Position numbers and translations under genes: made by a program. Shown here piece after piece: positions 21,021-31,741 of a stretch of DNA of 64,000 nt (positions are counted from its first letter, which is position 1; every line of letters begins with the position of its first letter). This DNA comes from Melanopsichium pennsylvanicum (taxonomy: Eukaryota > Basidiomycota > Ustilaginomycetes > Ustilaginales), in the NCBI GenBank assembly GCA_900208305.1, contig OAPG01000015.1, positions 510,001-574,000 on the forward strand. Direction: 5' to 3'. The notes under the pieces are model-generated. The model saw nothing but the letters and a program-made list of their open reading frames with translations, was not told the origin of the DNA and searched no databases.

Positions 21021-24000
21021 CTAGGATCCTATGTTGTTGTTGTTGTTGTTGTTGGGAAGGCTGTTGAAATTGCGCTTGTTCTTCCTCGCCGCTTCTCTGT
21101 GACGCTTTTTGATGATGTGGGTGAGCTCTTGTTTATATTTTGACCAATCGTTTTCCTTTTCTTCTTGAGTTCGAGGTTTCAACCAACGCTGTACTGAGGT
21201 TTGAGTTTTGGCACCGTTCCATGATGATTTGACGTTTGAGGATGGGAAAAAGTGACCAAATTTGCTTGGTTGCATTGATGATTCATGCTCTTGCATGGAT
21301 TGAGCGATTGGCTGGAAGCGAGCATAGCCCTTATTTGAATAGGACGAAGGAATCAATGACAATTGAGGTTCAAATTTTTCCTCTTTTTCATCTTCTTCTT
21401 CCAATTCGAACTCCAATCCGAGTGAATCCATGAGTCGAAATCCTCCAACGCTATCACCACCATTAGAAGCATCTTGGGCGCCGAGTCCAACACTGAATCC
21501 CGCAGTAACATTCCAAGTTGAATGTCGATCTTTTGGCTTGAACATTTCTTTTAACGTTGATATTGACACTGTTGTACCCTTCGCATCTTGTGATGCTTCA
21601 ACAGTCTTGCTGGGCTCAGTAACCGTGTTCGGCATAACCGAAGCTTGATCGCAAAATGCGGTTGCATCAGCATCGGCAGGTACCGAAATTGTAGCCAATG
21701 TGCCTGGATCGAACCGTGCAATTGGCGTGAAGTTGGCACTTTGATTCTTAGCTTTGGATTCGGAAGAGTCCGATAGAGAAAGCAAGAAGGCTGATCGTCG
21801 AGACTTTGCATCCAATGGATCACTTGCTTTTTCAACAATCCGATCAACCGCACCATCCGACTCTTGCTCCATCACACCTTTTTTTCCTTGAACCTCGGTT
21901 GGCTCATCGATGGTAAAGATGGGCTCAGCCTCTACCTCATCCACGACTTTGTCATCAACTTGCTCGCTTCCCGACGCGCAACTATACTTCAAAGTCTCTT
22001 TGAAAGACGAGCTGCTCTCGGCCATCTCAACTTGTTCTGCCGCCTCCGATTCGCTCCTCGATTCAGAGCTTGACTCCGAATCAGACGAGCAAGAGTTCGA
22101 CCGAGACAAGGCGTCAACATCCTCTTCGGCTTCCAAGCGTCCGACATGATTTTCAACGACGCTTGTAACGAGCGCTTCATCGTCCGATTCGGATCCAAAC
22201 ATCTCTCCCAACAGCGCGAGCGTCTTTTCCTTCTCCTCTTCGGCGTTCCAAATCTGCTTGATATCACGCACCGGCGGCGCTACAGCTGCCTCATCGTACC
22301 CGTCGGAAAAGTTGGCTGCGTCCTCCTCCTCTGGGTCCAGACCAGGCACAAACGATCCTTTCTTGCACGCAGTCGGAGTGAGAATACGCTTTTCCACCTG
22401 GGCTCGTTTAGGTTGTGGCGCGCGTGTGAGCGTAGAGGCAAAATCGGAGAAAAGCTCGTTGAAACTGGTAACAGCCCCGGTGGATTTGGGCAATCCCGCA
22501 AACAGGTCATCAATGTCAGTGGCGTCGACCACTTTCACCTGCGTTGCGGCTTTCGAGGTAGCAAACTTTTTCGGCTCTACTTGCGGCTTCGCTGGAGTAA
22601 GTGAAGAAGTGAAGCCGGAAAAGAGGTCTTCGCTACCCGCGTTGGAGAAACGGTCAAAATCGAGTTGCGCCATGACGTCTTGCCCGTCCATATCCGCCAT
22701 CGCTGTCGCAGCAGAAAATCTAGTCGCTTTAGGCACAATACGCACAGGAAGCTTGGTGAATTCTTCATGCATCACCTTGCCGTCCTTGGCAACGTACTGC
22801 CAGCGCACTAGACGCAACGTCCTATCTTCGGTGGCTGCCTCTTCATCGTCAATCTCTTCGCAGTGCCATTCACCAGCTCCAAGTAATGCGACGTCCAAGA
22901 AGCCCGAGGTTTCACCCGTCTCAGCAGCCAGCGATTCGAGCAGAGGACCAGAAAGATGGATGGCGCCGTACCTTGTTGGATCGATCGTGATCCGGTGTGC
23001 TTTGGTCGGCGGCCGAGAATTTACACGCGCGGGCTTCTTGAATTGTTTGATTTGTTCTTCCTCGTCATCTTGTGCGACGGCGTTGGCTCTCGATAATGTG
23101 GATGCACGCGAGGGCTTGGGTAACGGATGCGAAGGTCGCATACGCAATGGGCGAACCAGATGTCCGGCAGGCGTACGCTTCCATCCCCACGCCAATCCGA
23201 TCTCCACTGCTGCTTGGTCAACTGGCTCCATTCGATAACTCTCGACACCCATCCCTGGTGGCAGACGCTTCCGCTTCTTGGCGCTGTTCGCCTTTTCTTC
23301 CTCTTCTAGCTTTCGTTTCTCTCTTTCTAGTCGTATTCGTTCTTGGTAGTCGGGTTTGGCCTCACCGATGCGCAATGTCGCGCCCTTCCAAACCGATCCA
23401 GACAGAAGGTTCGTACAGCGCTTGATTTGCTGTGGCTCTGCCTTCAACGTGAGGTATGCATACGGACAAAATTGACCAACACCATCGAGCTTGCCTAGGC
23501 CATCGAGCGCAACAACGGTGCCAAAGGTGGAGAAGCGACGGATTAGGTCCTCTTGCGAGAAGGAGGACGTGAGCCCCGAGATGTGGAGTCTTTTCTGCGA
23601 GATATCTTTTTCTTGGTGTGAATGATCTGTTTCTTCGCCTTCGCCTGCAATACGGGAATGTGGGGATAAAAAGGGGAAAAGAGAAAGAGTTAGTTTGATA
23701 CTCGTGAAATTTGGTTCGTCATGAAATGAAGAGACAAGCTCGACACGGATGGATTCAGCGGGGGAGAAGAGGGAAGAGAGACTCGCATTGGCCTTAGCTT
23801 TGTTGACGCGGCGGGAGGAGGGAGGAAGAGTCTCGACACTCGAGATGGCAGCGGAGGCAGATGCAGACGCCGTCTCAGCCTTGCGAGTTCTGGCGGGAGC
23901 GGAGGATGCGACGACGGTGGCCTTTTCAAAGGCCTCCTGCTCGGGATCAAAAGCCTCGACGACGACATGGGTGCGATGTTCATCCGAGTCGTACTCTTCC

Positions 24001-24338
24001 TCTTGAATTTGAGGAACAGCGTCATACTCATCACCATCGAAGGCATCATCACCGTTCAAGCCATCGTCATTGTCCAAGTCAGATTCGCCCTCGGCCTCAA
24101 GACCAAACGCTTTTCTTTGCTCTCGAACGTTCTCCGCAGCTTTCTCCTTACGTGCTTGTCGAAGCTCTTTGCGAGCAGCGAGCTGCTCTTCTTTGGCTTT
24201 CTTGGCGAGGTACTCTCTTCCGGCCTGCTTTCGTTCTTGCTTACGTTTGCGGAATCCTGTGAGGTATTCGGCTCGTGCCTTTTCGTCAAAGAGCAGCTCG
24301 GGGCCCTTGGCTTTGCCTCTGCTTTTCTGCCCCACCAT
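21021..24338 (-). CDS. Composite RRP17 (Nop12/Nop25-like) plus NOP8/NOL8-like 60S biogenesis protein
   Basis: One 1105-codon frame. Residues 1-80 match the RRP17/nucleolar protein 12 family (FDEKARAEYLTGFRKRKQER, then a basic helix). Residues about 249-328 form an RRM (KRLHISGLTSSFS with the RNP1-like CPYAYLTLKA). The long acidic linker and the C-terminus (FKPKDRHSTW, VQRWLKPRTQEEKENDWSKYKQ) fit NOP8/NOL8. Both families act in nucleolar pre-60S assembly. There is no Met between the RRP17 part and the RRM. A possible 57-nt intron at 23701-23645 (GTATCA...CTAAC...TTGCAG) is in frame, so skipping or retaining it keeps the fusion. The proline/serine-rich stretch around residues 212-231 is the part it would remove. 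Two separate genes merged by read-through would be the alternative. A T27 tract lies just upstream. Confidence 0.75.
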   Translation of the reverse strand: MVGQKSRGKAKGPELLFDEKARAEYLTGFRKRKQERKQAGREYLAKKAKEEQLAARKELRQARKEKAAENVREQRKAFGLEAEGESDLDNDDGLNGDDAFDGDEYDAVPQIQEEEYDSDEHRTHVVVEAFDPEQEAFEKATVVASSAPARTRKAETASASASAAISSVETLPPSSRRVNKAKANASLSSLFSPAESIRVELVSSFHDEPNFTSIKLTLSLFPFLSPHSRIAGEGEETDHSHQEKDISQKRLHISGLTSSFSQEDLIRRFSTFGTVVALDGLGKLDGVGQFCPYAYLTLKAEPQQIKRCTNLLSGSVWKGATLRIGEAKPDYQERIRLEREKRKLEEEEKANSAKKRKRLPPGMGVESYRMEPVDQAAVEIGLAWGWKRTPAGHLVRPLRMRPSHPLPKPSRASTLSRANAVAQDDEEEQIKQFKKPARVNSRPPTKAHRITIDPTRYGAIHLSGPLLESLAAETGETSGFLDVALLGAGEWHCEEIDDEEAATEDRTLRLVRWQYVAKDGKVMHEEFTKLPVRIVPKATRFSAATAMADMDGQDVMAQLDFDRFSNAGSEDLFSGFTSSLTPAKPQVEPKKFATSKAATQVKVVDATDIDDLFAGLPKSTGAVTSFNELFSDFASTLTRAPQPKRAQVEKRILTPTACKKGSFVPGLDPEEEDAANFSDGYDEAAVAPPVRDIKQIWNAEEEKEKTLALLGEMFGSESDDEALVTSVVENHVGRLEAEEDVDALSRSNSCSSDSESSSESRSESEAAEQVEMAESSSSFKETLKYSCASGSEQVDDKVVDEVEAEPIFTIDEPTEVQGKKGVMEQESDGAVDRIVEKASDPLDAKSRRSAFLLSLSDSSESKAKNQSANFTPIARFDPGTLATISVPADADATAFCDQASVMPNTVTEPSKTVEASQDAKGTTVSISTLKEMFKPKDRHSTWNVTAGFSVGLGAQDASNGGDSVGGFRLMDSLGLEFELEEEDEKEEKFEPQLSLIPSSYSNKGYARFQPIAQSMQEHESSMQPSKFGHFFPSSNVKSSWNGAKTQTSVQRWLKPRTQEEKENDWSKYKQELTHIIKKRHREAARKNKRNFNSLPNNNNNNNIGS

Positions 24339-25442
24339 CTCGGATTGATGTGTGGATTGTATACAAAGTCGTCGAGATGCAAAAAGCTATCTTATTAATT
24401 ATGAGAGCAAATGATCGCCTGGATAGACAACGGAGATGAGGGTGTGGATGTATATGGTTGAACGAGACGTAACGAAGAGTTGAGCAAGAAAAAAAAAAAA
24501 GGGCACTATTAACAGGATTTTTTTTTTTTTTTTTTTTTTTTTTTGCTTTGCTGCTCTTCGAAAAATTTCTAGTCTGTGATTCCGATATCCGATGATCGAT
24601 TTTTGAGCGTTTAGGTGCGCGCTGGGCAGCATTTGTGGTAATTGTCGTCGTCTTATTTCGATGCTCCTCACTCTATTGGCTTGGCGTTGTGTTTCTTTAT
24701 CTTCCTCCAGCATGCGTTAGATATACAGTTGGTCGAAACGAGAAATGCGATAAACCCATCTTTTTGAACACTTTGTAACATCTGCCTGCATTCATGCACG
24801 CTGATTAGACAAGTGCCCACAACGTCACGCAAAGCCTTTGCATGATAGGCTACTGATCCTTTGATCTTTAACATCAATCTCACTCATCAATTCAGTAAAT
24901 CCATCTCAACCCACGCCTAAACTTACAATGACTGCAGTGTGTGCTACCAAGTCTGAATACGCGGTCAACGAACAAGTATTACATCCCATCTTACGGTACC
25001 AGCAAGGTCCCGCTGACTCGACGACAGCGCACAATCCAAGCATAGCCAGTGCTTATCGACATCTCATCAAAACACTTGACCAAGGCACTGACCACCACGT
25101 ACTTCCGATCCGACCTCGTCCTTCATCCTACCGGCTCTTTCTGACGTCTCTTCTCTCTTCACCAATCTTGGCTCCGCTAATTTCCCAATACAAGCAAACC
25201 CAAACTTCTCAATGTCACCCGTACAGTAAAGTTAGTCAGACAGGTGGCTAGACTGTACAGTGAATTACAGTAAATTTTTAGTAATTGACTTTGTTCAGCA
25301 ATCGACGCCGCAGTGACATGGTGTATTCAAAGCATACCAAAAAAAAATTTTAATCGCTGAAAGCAGCACAAACCCCTGAACTTGGAAACCTGGCAACAAG
25401 ATAGTGAATCATCCTCACATCAGCACTGCGCTCTCCTCCTTC
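24339..25442. other. Intergenic region between tandem minus-strand genes
   Basis: 1.1 kb containing the RRP17-NOP8 promoter and the demethylase 3' UTR. It has an A-run near 24488-24500, a T27 run at 24518-24544 and two copies of the TACAGTAAA-type motif (25222-25230 and 25255-25277). A 107-codon ATG-initiated frame on + at 24928-25251 has no family resemblance and is not called. Confidence 0.5.
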
Positions 25443-28400
25443 TCAGTGGCCGTTTGCATACCCCTGCTGCGGACGCTGGTAATGTTGTTCTTGTAGTGGA
25501 GCATAGTGTTGATGCTGTCCCGGTAGAAAACCACTACTACCACCAACACCACCGTATCCCATCATCTGATGCTGAAGCTGATGCTTGTGCGGCTGCTGTG
25601 GGTGAGGGTGGTAAGTCTGCCTCTGATCCGTGACTATAACATGCCCATGTGGTTGCTGCTGACTGCCACGATACTGCTGTTGCTGCTGCTGCTGCTGATG
25701 AGCAGAAGCTTGGTAGCTCGGATGTAACGATGCAGGTGCGGCGTGATGGTACGGAGGTCTGTAGTCCGGAAAAGCGTGCGTGTCTCCGTTGGGCAAGTGC
25801 TGAGGCTGGTGCGAGATCGGTTTGCCGTATGTAGGCAGGGGTGGGGTGCGATCACGATATGTTGCAGGTGGGGCGGAGAGGTAGCCGTACTGTTGACTTG
25901 AAGTTGGGGTCGAGGTTGCAGACGATGCCATGGGTGGCACTGGCGAAGAAGAGAAGGCGAGCGCCGAATGTCTGCTCTGAGGTGTGTGTCCACCTGCACT
26001 GCTCTCAGGTGCTGGTGGAGGCACATGGGGAGCAGGGTGCGGGTACGCTGAATGCTGCTGATACGCCGGGCACTGCGGGTACTGTGGCGGGGTGCTGTAA
26101 AGGCGCCCATTAGTCCGCGTTGGAGCATAGTTCGGCGACGCAGCGGAGACGCTCGACTGCGCATAGCGAGACGCCGCCGTCGAGTGACGTTCCCCTTCGG
26201 CACCGTAGCCTCGAGGAGCGTAGCCGGATGGATGACCAGCAACGTGTTGATGTCCCTGCTGGCCAGCGTCACCCTGAGGGCTGTGAAAATAACTGTGCTG
26301 CATATGTCCATACTCCGAGCCAACGTACTGCTGTTGCTGGTAGTGGTGATACTGATGATGCTGCTCGGAACAGTGCTGCTGAGCGACCGGAAATTGAGTA
26401 GCATATGTGGCTCGCATTCCACGTTTTGCGGGCGGTAAGGATTGCGCCTGTTGTGGGTGCTGTGCCGGAAGAGGCGGTTGCTTTGTCAGGTGCTGCAACG
26501 GATGGCCCGGCCATGACACCGGCGCTTGAGGCGCATCACGTGGTGTAGTATCTGTCTCGCGAACGGGTGCCGGCGCAGCCGGTCTCATCTTCTTTGGCTG
26601 CCTCTTCGGCTTGAGCTGGGCTGCTGTCTCGCTCGTGGGTGCTGTAGCAGTGCCGGTTAGCAAGACCTCTTGTGTCTCGACAGCAGTAGGTGCTGCAGGT
26701 GTTGCCGGTGCTGTTGGTTCAGCTCTTGTTCTAGGCTTTCGTACCCTTTTTGATGCGAGTGTCGGAGTCGTCGAATTTGCGGTGGCAATGCTAGCTTCCA
26801 ATACTTCTTCGCTGGCTGCTTTTGCAGCGGCGCTCGCCTTCTCGCTCGCCTTTCTCTTGCGCTTGGCAGGGTGAGCAGCATCGGCCGATCCTTCTGCTGC
26901 GGTAGGTACCTCTGTGGATGCGATTGAGATGGGTTGCAGTTCATCCTTCACTGCATCAGAATCGTTGGGAGAGTCAAAGATGATCTGCTGGAACTTAACC
27001 GTGCTGGGACGTCCTTCGTCCTCGATGACGATCCCGTCCTCTCCTTCGCTGATCTCAACCATTAGAGCTTGGAACATGCCGCTCGGGGTCCTGATCTTGA
27101 CCATGGATGGCACGGGCAACGAGTGGATGCGTTCGCGGAGCTCGTCGGCCTTGCGTGCTTCCTCTGCCTCGCGGAAAAGAGGATTGTGCGTCTTACACAG
27201 AACCACAAGGCGCTCACCGTCCTCTGACACGTCCGTATGTTGGGTGGTGGCCGGCATCCTCTTGCCTTCAAGACGGTCTGCAGTCTCTCCGGGGCAAACA
27301 TCGACGAACCATCCATTCTCCTCGACCAGTGCGCAGCTGACGTGTGCGGAGCGAGGACACTTGCCGCGCGTGCATTGAATCTTGGGATACAGCTTTTGCA
27401 AGCTCGCATTGGGGCAGATCTGGCACTTGAGCGAGAAGCGAGCCTTGTCAATCCCTTCGATACCGCAAACGACGTCCGCCTTCGCGTGCTGACCGACCCA
27501 CGTCTCGGGAACGAAGCTAGCGCAAAGGCGGTGCGCGTGACGAGACGCCATAGCCTTGAGCTTGGGATTCGTCGACGGAATGTCGTCAGGCGTAGGCACC
27601 AAATCGGCGTGAACGTTGGCAGGGCAAAAGACGCATGGGCTTGTCGAAACCTCCTTTGGATCCACGTAGAAGGCGGCACCGCCCTGGAAGGGCAAGGAGA
27701 TGGCTGGGTTTGCTGCGGCAGCTGCTTCTTCCGCTTCTTCCGCTACCTTCTTTGCCTTTCTGCGCTCCTTGGCCTTTTCGTTCTTGATTCTGCGCCTCTC
27801 CATCTCTTCCTCTTCGACAGCACGCACGGAATCGTCCTTGGCGCGCCGCAATTCGCGCTTGCGTTCGAGCTCTTCCAGCTCCTTGCTCTCCTCGAGCATG
27901 GCATCCACGTCGATGTGAACGCTGTTTTGCGATTGGTCACAGTGACAGAAATTGGCCTTGCGGCCAATGTCGAGCCAAGATTCGAGGGCAAAGTTGACAC
28001 TCTCGGCACAGTTGTAGCCTAGATTGAAGCCAGAGTGGTAGCCATAGGGGTAAGTGATAACAAATTCGCCGGCGTTGTGGACGAGCTTGAGAGGACGGAT
28101 GCCGTGCGAAGCAAGGAAAGAAGGCGAAGCTAGGTACGACTTGTGACGCATGAAATGAGGGCAGCGCCGCGAATCTGACGGGAAGGCTCCTGCCATCGCC
28201 GATTCGAACCGTTGCCGGTCTGCCTGTCGGATGGCATACCACTGCTTGGGAGCACCAAAGTGAATGTAGTTGATCGAGTAGAGGTCCATATCTTCGACAT
28301 GCCATGCAAAAGTGGCTCGCCACATGCCCCAGTACAAGTAGGGCGTATTGACGCCTGGCAGCTTGCGCTTGAGACGAAGACGAGTGAGGACATTGTCGAG

Positions 28401-30089
28401 CTTGCCAACGTTCCAGTGCTTGGTGCGGTCGTCGAAGAGGGTGCCCTTGAGATCAGCGCCGTACATCGGTGGCTTGCCAAAGTTGAGACTGCGCCAATAC
28501 TCGCTCTCAATCTCTCGACAGATTTCTGGTGTCCAGTCAGACGGAGATGGAAGGCAAGGTGCTACAGACTCTGTTTGCATAGCGTTTGGCAAGGACTCGA
28601 AGGGTTTGTTGTCCTTGCTCGAAGCAGAGGCGTTGCTGGCATCGAATTGGGCCCGCTCTTGGCTGGAAAGCGCTTCTCTGCGCCAGCAGTTTTGGTAGTC
28701 AAAGCTGCACCATTCTTCGTATGTAGTTGCCTCTGCTTCCCAATTCTTCTTTTGTTTGACGGGCGATGCATCGCGAGAGGTTGATGGCGTCTTGACGGTG
28801 TTGTGAATCAATCTATGCGAGCGACGCTCGGGAGAAGAAGGAGAGGCCGGAGGAAGGGAAAGCATGGTGGGTTCTTGAATGTGCGGATCTTGAGACTTGT
28901 CTGCAGGGTCGTGCTCATCATCTGCGCGTTTGCGCTTAACGTTGGACTTGGAATCGGCCACCGGACCAGACTGGCGGGCTTTGCCGCTCCTGGTGCGAAC
29001 GCCGTCTTCTTCAAGGATGGAAGAAGTTGCACTATCCTTGGTTCCGATGTTCTTGGGACCCCATCCTCCGTTGGAGACGCCTTCGACCTCGACCTTCCAC
29101 TTCATACGTTGCATCTCAGGACCCTTTTGGCCGTCAGAGATGCACATGTCGGCCCACTGCTTGGCATTCCAGACTTTGGCGGTGCGGGTGATGTTGGTCT
29201 GACGCCAGACACCAGAGCCTGCGGGCGTAAAGTGCTGCACGATGGCATTGCGAATGCGAACCTTGGAGATGTCGGCGAGCTGATCTTGGTCGGCATCTTG
29301 AGTGGTAGGGGTGTTAGTAGGGTTATTTGACGGTCGGAGGTCGGGCAAAGAGCCGTTCCATTCCTTGGGAGGAACGACCTTGACGATGCCATACTGCATT
29401 CCCCAGCTGTCGATGGCGTGGCAGAGGGCGTAAAAGTCTTGGAATTGGTGCATGGTGGGCTCGAAGACGGGGATGCCATCGTGGGAGGAAGAGGCAGAGC
29501 CGTCTGCAGGGTAAAAGTAGGCGGGTTGGATGGAGGCAAGAGGATGGTGTTCGTGGTGCGTGGCGGCTGGCGTTGATGTAGATGAGTGTGCTGGTTGCTG
29601 TTTGAATGCATCGTGCTGTGGTACATCGTTTGCGTGGTTTGACTGGGTTGGAGGCTTCGAAGCATGCTGACATGGTGGGTGCTGCTCGATTGCTCGTGAT
29701 GCTGGCTTGTCAATGTGTGGCCGCTCGGCTGCGGGTTGCTCAGGCTCGTGCTCAGGTTCTAACGATTGTGACAGCTTGGTAGTGGAAGATATTTCGGTTG
29801 TGTGTGATATGGACTGCGCATGGTCTGAACCGGCAGCTGAGGTAGCTGGAGTGGAATGACGGCTCGACTCTGTGGGTGGGTTGGCTGGCGAGAGGTGGTT
29901 GGAAGGTGAAGATGCCGAGACTGCAAGGGCGTCCAGATGTGGGATTCGAGGTGATTGAGCAGATGTGTGTTGGGTAACGTCTAGGTGTTCTGGAGGAACA
30001 ACAAGCTGTTTGAGAGCAAGCGCACTTTCAGGTGCAGGTGCTGTCATTGCTGCTTGTGGGATGGACATTGTGCTTGGGTATGGCAGCAT
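25443..30089 (-). CDS. JmjN/JmjC-domain histone demethylase, KDM4/Rph1-like
   Basis: Fe(II)/2-oxoglutarate-dependent chromatin enzyme, nuclear; KDM4-type proteins remove methyl groups from H3K9/H3K36. Single-exon protein of 1548 aa. JmjN is at about residue 205 (GIPVFEPTMHQFQDFYAL). The JmjC domain is at about 590-720. The iron-binding HVE (in WHVEDMDLYSINYIHFG) and the distal His (GYHSGFNLGYNCAES) are both present, so it should be catalytic. A cysteine/histidine-rich extended-PHD-like region follows at about 820-925 (CVFCPANV, CQICPN, CPRSAHVSCALVEENGWFVDVC). The last ~450 residues are Q/P/H/Y-rich low complexity. ATGs exist at 30089 and 30068; the first is used. Substrate residue is inferred from family, not shown. 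Confidence 0.9.
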   Translation of the reverse strand: MLPYPSTMSIPQAAMTAPAPESALALKQLVVPPEHLDVTQHTSAQSPRIPHLDALAVSASSPSNHLSPANPPTESSRHSTPATSAAGSDHAQSISHTTEISSTTKLSQSLEPEHEPEQPAAERPHIDKPASRAIEQHPPCQHASKPPTQSNHANDVPQHDAFKQQPAHSSTSTPAATHHEHHPLASIQPAYFYPADGSASSSHDGIPVFEPTMHQFQDFYALCHAIDSWGMQYGIVKVVPPKEWNGSLPDLRPSNNPTNTPTTQDADQDQLADISKVRIRNAIVQHFTPAGSGVWRQTNITRTAKVWNAKQWADMCISDGQKGPEMQRMKWKVEVEGVSNGGWGPKNIGTKDSATSSILEEDGVRTRSGKARQSGPVADSKSNVKRKRADDEHDPADKSQDPHIQEPTMLSLPPASPSSPERRSHRLIHNTVKTPSTSRDASPVKQKKNWEAEATTYEEWCSFDYQNCWRREALSSQERAQFDASNASASSKDNKPFESLPNAMQTESVAPCLPSPSDWTPEICREIESEYWRSLNFGKPPMYGADLKGTLFDDRTKHWNVGKLDNVLTRLRLKRKLPGVNTPYLYWGMWRATFAWHVEDMDLYSINYIHFGAPKQWYAIRQADRQRFESAMAGAFPSDSRRCPHFMRHKSYLASPSFLASHGIRPLKLVHNAGEFVITYPYGYHSGFNLGYNCAESVNFALESWLDIGRKANFCHCDQSQNSVHIDVDAMLEESKELEELERKRELRRAKDDSVRAVEEEEMERRRIKNEKAKERRKAKKVAEEAEEAAAAANPAISLPFQGGAAFYVDPKEVSTSPCVFCPANVHADLVPTPDDIPSTNPKLKAMASRHAHRLCASFVPETWVGQHAKADVVCGIEGIDKARFSLKCQICPNASLQKLYPKIQCTRGKCPRSAHVSCALVEENGWFVDVCPGETADRLEGKRMPATTQHTDVSEDGERLVVLCKTHNPLFREAEEARKADELRERIHSLPVPSMVKIRTPSGMFQALMVEISEGEDGIVIEDEGRPSTVKFQQIIFDSPNDSDAVKDELQPISIASTEVPTAAEGSADAAHPAKRKRKASEKASAAAKAASEEVLEASIATANSTTPTLASKRVRKPRTRAEPTAPATPAAPTAVETQEVLLTGTATAPTSETAAQLKPKRQPKKMRPAAPAPVRETDTTPRDAPQAPVSWPGHPLQHLTKQPPLPAQHPQQAQSLPPAKRGMRATYATQFPVAQQHCSEQHHQYHHYQQQQYVGSEYGHMQHSYFHSPQGDAGQQGHQHVAGHPSGYAPRGYGAEGERHSTAASRYAQSSVSAASPNYAPTRTNGRLYSTPPQYPQCPAYQQHSAYPHPAPHVPPPAPESSAGGHTPQSRHSALAFSSSPVPPMASSATSTPTSSQQYGYLSAPPATYRDRTPPLPTYGKPISHQPQHLPNGDTHAFPDYRPPYHHAAPASLHPSYQASAHQQQQQQQQYRGSQQQPHGHVIVTDQRQTYHPHPQQPHKHQLQHQMMGYGGVGGSSGFLPGQHQHYAPLQEQHYQRPQQGYANGH

Positions 30090-31741
30090 GCATCAGCCGC
30101 TAAACAGGGAGGTTGAAGGCTCGGTGTACGTATTTTCGAACTCAGCTATGAGTGAGATGGTGGTAGTAGTGATGGTAGTAGTGGTGGTAGCAGTAGCAGT
30201 AGTAACAAGAGCGAAATGTGGTGCTGATTAGGTATGACAACTAAGGTAAGGATGATATTCGGAAGCACCGAGTTGCTAAGGTAGGGGGCATCAGGCCAGC
30301 TTTTTCGGAAAATTATCATTTGAACAAATTGGATAACGAGACGACCGACTGCGCGCACTGTATGATTGCAGTACAGCATGGGAAAGGGGGGGCCAATTGA
30401 CCCCGGACTAAAAACTTAATTCCCTTTCTCTTTTGCCTCTCGATTCACAAAAAAAGTAAAAGTAAAAGTAAAAAGTTAGAAATAAAAAAATAAAAAATAA
30501 AAAATAAAAAATAAAAAATAATAAATAAAAATAAAAATAAAAATAAAAATAAAAATAAAATAAGAGCTTGAGTGAGACCAGAGACAAGAGGCAGAGAAAA
30601 GTGCATATGGGACGTTGTCGGAGCGCTCATCCTATGCTACGCGGTATTCTACTCTCGACTAAACATCTGTAGGCTCTCTCATCTTGCTAGTTGCGGCCCA
30701 TCCGATGCTCTGCGTTTTCCTCAAGCTTCCTTACAAAATATATTCGAAAAGAAAAGAGTCAGCCGAAATGGAGGTGCCGATGCTCAGATGGCTACTTAGT
30801 ACTCTATAACATGCGCTGTCAATAGCCAAAATACGACGGAAAACTGGCCATGAGCGTGTGACCTTGGCTGAGTCGAAAACAAAAAGCTCAACATGCAGCC
30901 ACTCTAAATATTACTGTAACTGTGTGGGTGATCACAGACGAGCGGTTGGAGCTACGCATTTTTTTGGAAAAGAGCGAATGACGCTTTTCAAGGCAGTCAA
31001 GATTGAAAACCAACAAAAAAGAGGCATTTAACACTGAGTCCAAGACCCTCATCAGACCCTGTTCCTTGGCGGCGAGCATCCTACGCTCTGTATGCGCAAC
31101 AATCGCATCGCATCACACACCAAATACGTATCCACTGTCAAAATGCAGCCTTTCTTCTTCTTTGCGCTGCAGCATGCTGTCGTTGGTGCTACAACACTTT
31201 TGACACACACTTATATGAATGCGCTGAAAGCCTCGCATTCCGTTTTGTCCATCCTATCTAGCACAGGTTCCGAGGAATTAGTATCATGAATGTTGGCCTC
31301 ACCAACAAACATCATGTCGTGTGCGCCAATTGTCGACTTTGATTTGGATCATTCAGTGTGCTGTTCCAAGACTCCGCTGGAGAAGTCTCCGCACAGCCCT
31401 GTAACAGTGACACTGACACTGACTGTGCCACGTCCCTCGACCTCGCATTTGATTCGGCCGAAAATGTTGATTTCCCCCCCTTCAAAGCGTGTAAGATTGC
31501 TGAAATTACAGAAGTGTTGGATTGCACAGCTAAGCATTCAAGAAATTGGTTCGACCGACCAACACATGAACACACGCTCAGACACACCTCGGCTGTGCCG
31601 AACAACAACTGTCGAGCTTTGTTTGGTGTGTTGGTTTGGCTCGTGCAACTTTCCCAGTTGACGTTGTCCTTCTTGTTCATCACGCTCACCACACTCGCAA
31701 AGCTTTCACTCTGAGCCATCACAACGACGCCCTCGATCGTC
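30090..31741. promoter_or_regulatory. Divergent promoter region, JmjC demethylase / SWA2
   Basis: 1.65 kb between divergent starts, rich in simple repeats (GGTAGT-type at 30158-30205, AAATA-type at 30455-30560). There is no credible additional ORF. Confidence 0.5.
30455..30560. repeat. A-rich (AAATA)n / (AAAAGT)n low-complexity tract
   Basis: About 100 nt made of AAAAGT units passing into AAATA units. It is a simple-sequence region and a likely site of length polymorphism. Confidence 0.8.

Noticed and set aside
24928..25251. ATG-initiated 107-codon ORF upstream of RRP17-NOP8
   Set aside because: No resemblance to any family, low-complexity composition, located in a promoter/3' UTR interval and overlapping the TACAGTAAA motif region.
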